From NCBI RefSeq assembly GCF_012933655.1, contig NZ_JABBJJ010000093.1:1-37446 (forward strand): a stretch of 37,446 nucleotides of DNA. Direction: 5' to 3'. Positions 24,001 to 30,650 of this stretch are shown here, piece by piece. Below the pieces are notes generated by a model, which saw only the letters and a list, made by a program, of their open reading frames with translations, did not search any database and was not told the DNA's origin. A program made the translations under genes and the position numbers. Position 1 is the first letter of the stretch; each line of letters starts with the position of its first letter. The stretch is from Pyxidicoccus fallax. Lineage in GTDB: Bacteria; Myxococcota; Myxococcia; Myxococcales; Myxococcaceae.

Positions 24001-25065
24001 CAGCCGGCCGATGGACACGGTCTCGATGCCCGTGCGCGTGTCGTTGTCATCCGTCACGTGCAGGCGGTACGCGGCGAAGGCCCCTGGCGAAGCCACGATG
24101 TACTCACGCCGCTCGGTGCCGGCCCAGTTGACCTGGTTGTTGCGCGTGTCCACCGCCACCCAGGCGCTGCCGTTGAAGCCCTCCAGCGTCCAGTTCTTCG
24201 GGGCACGCGTGGTGATGGAGCCGTTGACGTAGCGGATGGCGTAGCGGTCCACGCGCTTGGGGCCGTTGGCCCACTCGTAGCCAATCCACGCGGGCGTCTG
24301 GCCCACCTGCGAGAGCCACATGGACCCGCCGGAGTCGACCCCGTCGAAGGCCAGCCACGCCTCGTAGTCCGCGCCCAGGATGCCCGAGCGCGTCACCGTG
24401 CCCGAGGGCAGCGTGGGGCTCGTCATCACGGGCACCAGGTTGGTCGCCGCGCACGGACAGTTGAACAGCTCCAGCCGGCCGATGGAGACGGTCTCGATGC
24501 CGGTGCGCGTGTCGTTGTCGTCCGTCACGTGCAGCCGGTACCGGCTGAAGGAGCCCGGCGAGGCCACGGTGTACTCACGCCGCTCGGTGCCGCCCCAGTT
24601 GATTTCATTGTTGCGCGTATCCACCACCACCCACGCGGAGCCGTTGAAGCCCTCCAGCGTCCAGTTCTTCGGAGCTCGCGTAGTGATGGAGCCGTTGACG
24701 TACTGGATGGCGTAGTGCGTGACGCTCCTCGCGCCGTCGGTCCACTCATAGCCAATCCACGCGGGCGTCTGGCCCACCTGGGACAGCCACATGGACGAGC
24801 CCGAGTCGACGGTGTCGAACGCCTTCCACGCCTCGTAGTCCGCGCTCAGCACGCCCGAGCGGGACACGATGCCGGAGGGCAGCGTGGGACTGCTCATGAC
24901 GGGAACGAGGCTCGCGCCGCAGTTGAGCCCCTGGGCATTGGTGGCGAGCGGAGCTGGGGTCCGGCTCACCGGGGCGGGCGCTTCTTCTCCCTGGCATCCC
25001 GACGCGGAGACCAGGACCAGGACGCCCGACACGAGGGCGCCCCTCACGGATGACTTCGAATGCAT
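21088..25065 (-). CDS. Large modular lipoprotein: discoidin, Ig-like repeats, Cys-rich module, CxxCH domain
   Basis: 1325 residues; ATG at 25065 with GGGGGAG four bases upstream. The signal peptide ends in SASGC, lipidated Cys24. Two F5/8 type C (discoidin-like) domains lie at about 50-202 and 205-358 and are almost identical. Five Ig-like repeats of about 90 residues follow (366-840), each with the pattern P-x-L-x-G-T-A-E and ending DA(A/V)GNxSxC. A Cys-rich module (843-921) has the myxobacterial pattern ANGCE and NCGACGTVC. The C-terminal 400 residues contain one haem-type CSGCH (1220-1224), and no known family is recognised there. It is probably a cell-surface binding protein with sugar- or protein-binding domains. 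Whether the CxxCH binds haem is open; no second haem ligand can be assigned. Confidence 0.88.
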   Translation of the reverse strand: MHSKSSVRGALVSGVLVLVSASGCQGEEAPAPVSRTPAPLATNAQGLNCGASLVPVMSSPTLPSGIVSRSGVLSADYEAWKAFDTVDSGSSMWLSQVGQTPAWIGYEWTDGARSVTHYAIQYVNGSITTRAPKNWTLEGFNGSAWVVVDTRNNEINWGGTERREYTVASPGSFSRYRLHVTDDNDTRTGIETVSIGRLELFNCPCAATNLVPVMTSPTLPSGTVTRSGILGADYEAWLAFDGVDSGGSMWLSQVGQTPAWIGYEWANGPKRVDRYAIRYVNGSITTRAPKNWTLEGFNGSAWVAVDTRNNQVNWAGTERREYIVASPGAFAAYRLHVTDDNDTRTGIETVSIGRLELLGCNVDTQAPGAPGLTGFAPASPSNNLNPVLSGTAEAGSTVRLYSGSACAGTPVATVTATASGTFSSTRPVTANATSTFTATATDAAGNVSVCSQAASYVHDGAAPAVPVLTGFAPVSPSSNLNPVLSGTAEAGASVRIFSGTACAGTPVATVTATASGTFSSTRPVTANSTTTFTATATDAVGNVSACSASVSYRHDGIAPSAPVLSGFTPASPSTSTQPTLSGTAEAGASVRLFSGTSCTGSVLATVTASPTGAFSVTRTVSANTTTTFTTQAVDAAGNVSACSASASYRHDSLPPAVPAFTGFTPASPGQSLTPQLRGTAEKSATVSIFQGTGCVAPAVATLTADASTGVFATSVTVSANSATGFSARAVDAVGNTSACSGVVTYVHDTVAPTPPTFIAGYLPLDAAPVAGQVRAQTEPRGRVAVFTDAACTQAASPAGVASADGTGLALLSLSQPQLETQMFAVAIDAAGNRSACVSFEAGCPVGFEDCDGDPANGCEVDLMRDEANCGACGTVCGGAPSANAVCGGGTCGLGCVVGTFDCDGLEANGCESATACDPAVCQVDPQEELLITALSVVEDPVRTTGSGAWTFGALMRAMNGGRDPSELVRNWLRTWEQDQFIGATFVPARPNIRGLVLSAWEQRSGGSGAPLNFNVAPFRLLAIVNRMDLRHENEHAGEGRFVFGVTDPSGNATPFTVILEYQLPGGSPEEFQRWARDWHELGRLGPSHPDYNAKLQAVTDRFTKSFVAPGRFMGGAIHQVRTNENALEFEWELREFHFNAEGLAPAHVALTPAFFHNGSPLLRDYILQNRPAVVAETHWVPEFFQDQPFLWGSALTPFNFFWDAPGVDSEARHKFSLNTCSGCHAGETRTFFLHVGPRDPGQPAFLSPFLLSTAPTPDPVTGAPRVFNDLGRRQEDLKALVCGVLAPATALKMGLGESLLAPRTFDSAAVPGFPARSNLPSGRVH
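22546..23970 (-). repeat. Five tandem Ig-like coding repeats
   Basis: Codons 366-840 of the modular lipoprotein encode five units of about 270-280 bp. Units 1 and 2 are closest (both contain VLSGTAEAG and PVATVTATASGTFSSTRPVT), units 3 and 4 diverge, and unit 5 is degenerate. The order suggests growth by duplication near the 5' end of the array. Confidence 0.75.
23992..24918 (-). repeat. Two near-identical discoidin-domain coding copies
   Basis: The two F5/8 type C domains are direct DNA repeats with a period of about 471 bp. Long blocks agree, including those for WLSQVGQTPAWIGYEW, NGSITTRAPKNWTLEGFNGS and HVTDDNDTRTGIETVSIG. The high nucleotide identity points to a recent duplication or ongoing conversion between copies. 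Confidence 0.8.
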
Positions 25066-25342
25066 ATAACTCCCCCTCTGGCTGCGTGCGCGCGCGCACG
25101 AGCCGTCGACTGCAACAACTCACTTCGATGCTTGGGATGGGTGATGGAGGCCCGCGCGGGTCAAGACACCGCGCAAGCCGGTGATTCCACTGCGGACTCT
25201 GATGATGGGTGACAGCCGCGCGAGGCGGCGCCGGCATTATGGGCCGAGCCGCTCCCGCAAGGAAATGTCCCCACCCCCGGGGCGGGCATGACACCGCGGA
25301 CGGCGCTTCTCGCACCGTGCACGGCGACTGTCTTCGACGGGC

Positions 25343-25969
25343 TCAGGCCGCCGGGTTCTTGGGAACGTCCCGCGCGTCCGGAGTGGGGGTCGCCTCGGAG
25401 GGCTGGGCCTGCGTGGAGGCCTCGCGCTGCTCCAGGCGCGCACCGCCGGCCTCCGCGGCGCGGAGGAACTCGTCGTACTCGGACTTGCGCTCCTGGGCCT
25501 TCTCGCGCGTCTTCTCGACCTGCTTCGCCGCGGCGTCCCGGCCCAGCTTCACCGCCCGGGTGCTGAGCACCACGCCCAGCACGAAGGCCGCCACGTTCAG
25601 CACCGGCCTCAGGCCCACGCCCCACAGGCCGTCCAGTCCGCTCTGCACGGTGCTGATGGCCAGGAGGAACACCGAGCCCGTCATGGCCGAGCCCAGCGCC
25701 GTGGACCAGGGCCGCACCTCCACCACGCGCGCGGCGCCGTAGCAGATGAGCGGCAGCGCCCCGAGCAGCCAGAAGTTGGCGAGCGCCGAGTCCAGCACCA
25801 GCGCCAGCCATTCGAAGGGCAGCGCGCTCAACCGCACGCTCAGCCGCATTCGCAGCGACCCGCCGATGATGGAGCCGCCGATGAGCGCGAGGAACCCCAG
25901 TCCCATGACGAACTGGAAGCGGCGGATGCGGACGCGCAACGGCTCGAGGGCACTCGTCTTGGAGCTCAC
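25343..25969 (-). CDS. Small membrane protein with charged C-terminal tail, function unknown
   Basis: 208 residues, GTG start, 21 bases after truA. Hydrophobic segments at about 18-38, 50-75, 90-108 and 118-137 suggest four membrane helices. After 140 the protein is hydrophilic and helical (KLGRDAAAKQVEKTREKAQERKSEYDEFLRAAEAG) and ends in a Pro/Thr-rich disordered tail. I recognise no family. Position suggests co-transcription with truA and the kinase gene upstream. Confidence 0.75.
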   Translation of the reverse strand: MSSKTSALEPLRVRIRRFQFVMGLGFLALIGGSIIGGSLRMRLSVRLSALPFEWLALVLDSALANFWLLGALPLICYGAARVVEVRPWSTALGSAMTGSVFLLAISTVQSGLDGLWGVGLRPVLNVAAFVLGVVLSTRAVKLGRDAAAKQVEKTREKAQERKSEYDEFLRAAEAGGARLEQREASTQAQPSEATPTPDARDVPKNPAA

Positions 25970-25990
25970 GGCGGGCGAGCCTACCTCACT

Positions 25991-26788
25991 TCAGGACTCG
26001 TCCTCCTCCGCGTCCGGCGCGCCCCCCGCCGTGCGGGCGGGCGGGCCATCCCCGTAGAAGACCTCCTCCAGCACCAGTCCCTGCGGCGGCGCGGTGGGCC
26101 CGGCCCGCTTCCTGTCCCGCGAGGCCAGCACCTCCGCCACCCACGCCTCCGGCCTGCGCCCCTTGCCCACCTCCACCAGCGTCCCCACGAGGTTGCGCAC
26201 CATGTGCTTCAGGAAGGCCGTGCCCTCCACCACGAAGGACACCGCGTCGCCCGCCGCGCCCTCCACCGCCAGCCGGCGCACCTCGCGCACCGCGTGCTTC
26301 GCCTGGCAGTCCGACGCCCGGAAGGCGGAGAAGTCATGCCGCCCCAACAGGTGCGCCGCCGCGCGGCGCATGGCGTCCACGTCCAGGGGGGCGAAGACCT
26401 CCCAGTGCGTCGTCCGGCGCAACGGCGAGCGCGTGCGGCGGTTGCTCAGCCGGTACCGGTAGCGCTTGCCCATGGACCAGCGCCGCGGGTCGAACTCCGC
26501 CGCCACCTCCACCGCGTCCACCACCGCGAGGTCCTCCGGCAGCATGCCGTTGAGGCCCATGAGGTAGGCCTTCATCGGCAGCACCCGCGAGGTGTCGAAG
26601 CAGGCCACCTGCCCGGTGGCGTGGACGCCCGCGTCGGTGCGCCCCGCGGAGGCCACCGACACCCGCTCGCCCAGCAGCCGGGCCAGTCCATCCTCCAGCG
26701 CCGCCTGGATGGACGGGCCGTTGGGCTGCACCTGCCAGCCCACGTAGCGCGTCCCTTCGTATTCGAGCGTCAGCTTCAGCCGGGGCAT
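25991..26788 (-). CDS. truA: tRNA pseudouridine(38-40) synthase TruA
   Basis: 265 residues, normal size. It modifies uridines 38-40 of the tRNA anticodon stem. The catalytic Asp52 lies in ASAGRTDAGVHATGQV. Other family blocks are LEYEGTRYVGWQVQPNGPSIQAALE near the N-terminus, KRYRYRLSNR, HDFSAFRASDC and FLKHMVRNLVGTLVEVGKG. The C-terminus adds an acidic tail (GGAPDAEEDES). It starts 4 bases after the stop of the Ser/Thr kinase gene, so the two are probably translated from one mRNA. Confidence 0.95.
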   Translation of the reverse strand: MPRLKLTLEYEGTRYVGWQVQPNGPSIQAALEDGLARLLGERVSVASAGRTDAGVHATGQVACFDTSRVLPMKAYLMGLNGMLPEDLAVVDAVEVAAEFDPRRWSMGKRYRYRLSNRRTRSPLRRTTHWEVFAPLDVDAMRRAAAHLLGRHDFSAFRASDCQAKHAVREVRRLAVEGAAGDAVSFVVEGTAFLKHMVRNLVGTLVEVGKGRRPEAWVAEVLASRDRKRAGPTAPPQGLVLEEVFYGDGPPARTAGGAPDAEEDES

Positions 26789-26792
26789 AGGG

Positions 26793-28037
26793 TCAGCGGT
26801 ACTTCAGCCAGGCCTCGAGCAGCTCCGCCACCAGCCGGCCCGGGGAGATGTCATTGCGGCGGGCCACGGCCTCCAGCGCCTCGTACGTGGCGGGGCTGAG
26901 CGGCACCGCCACCATGCGCGGCTCGGTGCGCTCGTCCGTCTCCGCCGGATGGGGCCGGGGCGCCACGGGCTCCGGCGCGGGCGAGCCCCGCTCCGTGTCG
27001 AGCGCGGCCACCACCTCGGCCAGCTCCAGCGCCTCCTCGGACGTGGGCGCGGACTGGGCGCGCACCGCCATGCGCCGCTGCTCCGCCTGCAGTTCCTCCT
27101 CGAAGAGCTGCTTGAGGAAGTTGGACAGGTGCAGCGGCGTGGGCGTGAAGTCGTACGCGTCCAGGAAGGCGTCCAGGTCCTTCTGCATCTGCGCGGCCGT
27201 CTGGTAGCGCCTGTCCCTGTCTCGCTCCAGCGCCTTCATCAGGATGACCTCCAGCCGCTCCGGCAGGTCCTCCCGGAAGTACGAGGGCGCGTAGATTTTT
27301 CCCTCGGTGATGCTGCGCATCACCGCGACCTCGGACTCGCCGGTGAAGAGCTTGAAGCCGGTGAGCCACTCGTAGAGCACCGCGCCGAGGGAGAAGATGT
27401 CGCTGCGGCAGTCCAGCGGCTTGCCCAGGCACTGCTCCGGGCTCATGTAGCTGAGCTTGCCCTTGATTTCGCCGGTGCGCGTCTGCTCCACCTGGTTGGC
27501 GGCCTTGGCGATGCCGAAGTCGAGAATCTTCACCGAGCCGTCGAAGGCGACGACGATGTTCTCCGGCGACACGTCCCGGTGGACGATGTTGAGCGGGTTG
27601 CCGTACAGGTCCACCTTGGTGTGCGCGTGGTGCAGCCCCGCGCAGACGTTGGAGGCAATCTTCACCGCGTACACCAGCGGGAAGGGAATCCCGAGCGCCT
27701 CCGCCTTGGGCACCACGCGGCGCATGTCCCGCCCCGCCACGTACTCCATGGCGATGAAGTAGCTCTCCGCGATTTTGCCCAGGTCGTGGATCTGCACGAC
27801 GTTGGGGTGGTTGAGCTGGGCGGCGAGCCGGGCCTCGTTGAGGAACATCTTCACGAAGGCCGCGTGCTTGGACAGGTGCGGGCGGATGCGCTTGATGACG
27901 ACGGGCGACTCGCGGCCGTCCTCGCTCTGCTGGTGCGCGAGGAAGATCTCCGCCATGCCGCCCACCGCGATGCGGTCGATGAGGCGGTACTTGCCGAAGC
28001 GGCCGGTGTCGCGCTGCTGAGGGCCTGCGGGAGCCAT
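26793..28037 (-). CDS. Cytosolic Ser/Thr protein kinase with ribbon-helix-helix-like C-terminus
   Basis: 414 residues from the ATG at 28037 (a GTG at 28067 is possible). Hanks-type kinase domain (about 14-290): glycine loop IAVGGMAEIF, Lys49 (VVIKRIRP), Glu69 on helix C, catalytic loop IVHRDVSPENIVV with Asp155, DFG at 173-175, activation-segment end GKLSYMSPEQCLG, and WLTGFKLF. Ser replaces the usual Lys two residues after the catalytic Asp (HRDVSPEN), a variant common in myxobacterial kinases. No membrane helix follows. A Pro/Ala-rich linker leads to residues 372-414, MVAVPLSPATYEALEAVARR and on to WLKYR, with the strand-helix-helix pattern of Arc/CopG DNA-binding domains. Function of that tail is inferred. 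Confidence 0.92.
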   Translation of the reverse strand: MAPAGPQQRDTGRFGKYRLIDRIAVGGMAEIFLAHQQSEDGRESPVVIKRIRPHLSKHAAFVKMFLNEARLAAQLNHPNVVQIHDLGKIAESYFIAMEYVAGRDMRRVVPKAEALGIPFPLVYAVKIASNVCAGLHHAHTKVDLYGNPLNIVHRDVSPENIVVAFDGSVKILDFGIAKAANQVEQTRTGEIKGKLSYMSPEQCLGKPLDCRSDIFSLGAVLYEWLTGFKLFTGESEVAVMRSITEGKIYAPSYFREDLPERLEVILMKALERDRDRRYQTAAQMQKDLDAFLDAYDFTPTPLHLSNFLKQLFEEELQAEQRRMAVRAQSAPTSEEALELAEVVAALDTERGSPAPEPVAPRPHPAETDERTEPRMVAVPLSPATYEALEAVARRNDISPGRLVAELLEAWLKYR

Positions 28038-28074
28038 GGCGGGTGAGACCTTACCCGCCCCGGGCACGGCCGCG

Positions 28075-29061
28075 CTAACGAAGTTCTACGACGTGCACCT
28101 TGAGGGCCGGCTCCTGTCCGGGCGGGGACGGGAAATCGAGGGGCGAGGGGCCGAGCGAGCGCACCGCCCTGCCCTGCCGGCCAGCGAGCGCGAGCCCCTC
28201 GGCCACCATGGCCTCGAAGCGGCGCATGGGCAGGCCCGCGTGGTTGCAGCAGGCCACCAGCCGGCCCCCGGGCGCCACCACGCGCGCGGCGGCCTCGGCC
28301 AGCTTCGCGTAGTCGCGCGCTGCGGAGAAGCGCGCGGTGCGCGTGGTGGAGAACGACGGCGGATCCGACACGACGACGTCGAACGCCTCGCCCTTCTTCG
28401 CCAGGCGCTTGAGCCAGTCGAACACGTCGCCGGCCACGTAGTCGTAGCGGTCCACCGGCTGGCCATTGAGGCGCGCGTTCTCCTCGCCCCAGTCCAGCAC
28501 CCGGCGGCTGGCGTCGATGTTGAGCGCCCGCGTCGCGCCCCCCCCGGTGGCCACCACGCCGAAGGCGCACGTGTACGAGAAGAGGTTGAGCACGGTGCGA
28601 CCGCGAACCTCGTCCTTCAGCCACACGCGGGTGTCACGCATGTCGAGGTAGAGGCCCACCGACAGCCCCTGCCCGGGGCGGATGAGGAAGGACAGGCCAT
28701 TCTCCAGGGCGGTGAGCGACTCCACCGGCTCGCCCCGGGCGGCCGTCTCCGGCGCGAGCGCCTCCTTCGCCACGTTGGCCAGCACGCGCGCCTCGCGGGG
28801 GCGGCGCTTGAGGTAGACGCTCCGCGGCGCCCACGCGGCCACCGCGGCGTCCAGGAGCGTCTCCTCCTCGGCGGAAGTGAGGTCCCGGTAGAGGCTGATG
28901 ACATACAGCCCGCCGAAGACATCCGCCGTCACCTCGGGCACGCCGTCCGCCTCGCCGTTGAGCACGCGGAAGGCGGTGGTGCGCGCGTCCGACAGCAGGG
29001 CGCCCCGCCGCTCACGCGACGCGCGCAGGACGTCCACGAGCGAGGGAGGCAGCGCGCCCAT
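28075..29061 (-). CDS. SAM-dependent methyltransferase, RlmI-like, without PUA domain
   Basis: 328 residues. A class I methyltransferase with the SAM motif VLNLFSYTCAFGVVATGGG, the following acidic strand ALNIDASRRVLDWGEENARLNG and the catalytic DPPSFSTTR loop typical of the RlmI/RlmK 23S rRNA m5C group. The central part (about 25-120, with GEADGVPEVTADVFGGLYVI) is the usual inserted domain. RlmI is near 396 residues because it begins with a PUA domain; here that domain is absent, so the target may differ. The gene lies 6 bases after the amidohydrolase-like gene and 37 bases before the kinase start. Confidence 0.88.
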   Translation of the reverse strand: MGALPPSLVDVLRASRERRGALLSDARTTAFRVLNGEADGVPEVTADVFGGLYVISLYRDLTSAEEETLLDAAVAAWAPRSVYLKRRPREARVLANVAKEALAPETAARGEPVESLTALENGLSFLIRPGQGLSVGLYLDMRDTRVWLKDEVRGRTVLNLFSYTCAFGVVATGGGATRALNIDASRRVLDWGEENARLNGQPVDRYDYVAGDVFDWLKRLAKKGEAFDVVVSDPPSFSTTRTARFSAARDYAKLAEAAARVVAPGGRLVACCNHAGLPMRRFEAMVAEGLALAGRQGRAVRSLGPSPLDFPSPPGQEPALKVHVVELR

Positions 29062-29067
29062 GGGGCC

Positions 29068-30393
29068 TCAGCTCCCCAGCCGCGCGCGCGTCCACACGCG
29101 GTGCAGCGCTTCCGTGGCGGCATGGGACAGCGCGATGTAGTCGTGCCCCAGCAACTGCCCCTCGCGCACGCAGACGCGGCCGTTGACCACCGTCCACGCC
29201 ACCGGCGAGCCGGACACCTGCCCGAGCAGGTGGGGCGAGTAGCCCGTCTCCGGGTCCGCCGGGGGCACGGTGTCGTAGACGACGAGGTCCGCGAGGCTGC
29301 CCTCCTCCACGTTGCCCGAGGGCAGGCCGAACAGCCGCGTGCACAGCTCCGCCGGGCCGTTGACGAGCAGGTGGGCCAGGGTGTTGTCCACGTCCGGCAG
29401 GCGCCCGGCGCGGGCGATGCGCAGCACGCCCACCGTCGCGGCGAGCAGCTCGTCCTGGAGCGAGCCGTGGCCGCCGGTGCCCAGCCCCAGCAGGTGGATG
29501 CGGGAGACCACCGCCTCCATCGGGTCCACGCCGCGCTCCAGCGTGCGCACGCCCCGGGGCGCGAGCGCCACGAAGGTGCCGCTCTCCGCCAGCCGCGTGG
29601 CCTCGGCGGTGTCCAGCGCGCGCGCGTAGCCGGCGATGGCGTTCGGGCCGAGCAGCCCCAGCGCGTCCAGCCGGGGCACCACGCGCTGGCCGTGGCGCGA
29701 GTAGGTGGTGGTGAGGTCGTCCTCGCTCTCCGCGAGGTGGAAGACGGTGGGCGTGTCCAGCTCCCGGCTCAGCCGGGACACCCGGGTGAGGAGCGCGTGG
29801 TCGCACGTGTACGAGGCATGGAAGCCCAGCGCCCCGCGCACCAGCGGGTGCTCGCGGTGGCGGCTGGCGAACTCCGCGTTGTCCGCGAGCCACGTCTGGG
29901 CCTGCGAGTCCCCATCCAGGCTGTGGGTGGCGTGGCTGGCCACCAGCCGCAGGCCCACGCTCTCCGCGGCGCGGGCCTGGGCGGCGAGCCCTCCCGCCAC
30001 GTCGTGGCAGGACAGGTGGTCCACCACCATCGTGACGCCGTGGCGCAGCGCGCGGGCGGCGGCGAAGCGGGTGAGCGCCTCCACGTCCTCGGCCGTCACC
30101 AGCCGCGCCACCCGGAGCATCCGCTCCAGCCGCTCGCGCGGGTTGAGCAGCAGGAAGTAGCCGCTGGCGGGCAGCAGCTGGCCGTTGACGAGGTGCGAGT
30201 GGCAGTCCACCAGCCCGGACGCGACGAGCCGGCCGCGACAGGCGACCTCCCAGTCCCCGGGCAGCACGGGCACCTGGGCATCCGGCGCGACGCGGCGGAT
30301 GGTGTTTCCCTCCACCACCACGGCCATGCCGGTGCGGACCCGTCCATCCGCGCGGAACACGGCGCAGTTCTTCAGCAGCAGGCGGCCTTCCAT
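29068..30393 (-). CDS. Amidohydrolase/SsnA-like protein lacking several metal ligands
   Basis: 441 residues from the ATG at 30393. The frame is open to 30492, but the family pattern begins at MEGRLLLKNCAVF. It has the composite fold: a small beta domain, a TIM barrel with HxH at His65-Ser-His67 (GLVDCHSHLVNG), a strand-5 His at 219 (TVFHLAESEDD) and a C-terminal beta segment (GSLADLVVYDTVPP). In active SsnA, chlorohydrolase and deaminase relatives, strand 6 has His-Cys-x-His and strand 8 an Asp in GxDG. Here strand 6 reads AIAGYARALD and strand 8 reads LGTGGHGS (305-311), so both ligands appear lost. Either the protein is not a hydrolase or it uses another metal site. Confidence 0.8.
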   Translation of the reverse strand: MEGRLLLKNCAVFRADGRVRTGMAVVVEGNTIRRVAPDAQVPVLPGDWEVACRGRLVASGLVDCHSHLVNGQLLPASGYFLLLNPRERLERMLRVARLVTAEDVEALTRFAAARALRHGVTMVVDHLSCHDVAGGLAAQARAAESVGLRLVASHATHSLDGDSQAQTWLADNAEFASRHREHPLVRGALGFHASYTCDHALLTRVSRLSRELDTPTVFHLAESEDDLTTTYSRHGQRVVPRLDALGLLGPNAIAGYARALDTAEATRLAESGTFVALAPRGVRTLERGVDPMEAVVSRIHLLGLGTGGHGSLQDELLAATVGVLRIARAGRLPDVDNTLAHLLVNGPAELCTRLFGLPSGNVEEGSLADLVVYDTVPPADPETGYSPHLLGQVSGSPVAWTVVNGRVCVREGQLLGHDYIALSHAATEALHRVWTRARLGS

Positions 30394-30650
30394 GAACGGG
30401 GTCCGTCTTAGCACGGCCCGGGGAAGGCGTACGCGCTCCTTGGGCCCCCGGGGGCGCCAGGCCGGGAGGGTCAACATCGACGTGGCCGGCATGGCGCCCG
30501 GTGGGTCCGCCCCGCGCCCCGTTCCCTGGAGCTCCCTGGAGCCTCAAGGCAAATACAGACATTCGAGGCGTCCGGTGGCCCTGCTCAGCGGGGGAGCACC
30601 CACGACCCGGCACGGGCACGGGGGTCCACGGGATGATAGGTTCCCCGCCG

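Noticed and set aside
22546-24918. Possible CRISPR array or mobile repeat cluster
   Set aside because: The repeats are in-frame protein domain copies of 270-471 bp, not short repeats with unique spacers, and have no transposase nearby.
20968-25053. Plus-strand open frame of 1361 codons opposite the modular lipoprotein gene
   Set aside because: Its composition is rich in Arg, Gly and His with no domain, signal or family pattern, as expected from the reverse frame of a high-GC gene. The minus-strand frame has a signal peptide, domains and repeats.
28036-30411. Plus-strand open frame of 791 codons opposite the methyltransferase and amidohydrolase-like genes
   Set aside because: No conserved motif and biased composition; it spans two well-supported minus-strand genes.
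30394-30650. Promoter elements in the divergent gap before the polytopic membrane protein
   Set aside because: Short repeats such as CTGGAGC and an AT-richer patch near 30549-30563 are visible, but no -35/-10 pair or operator could be defended.
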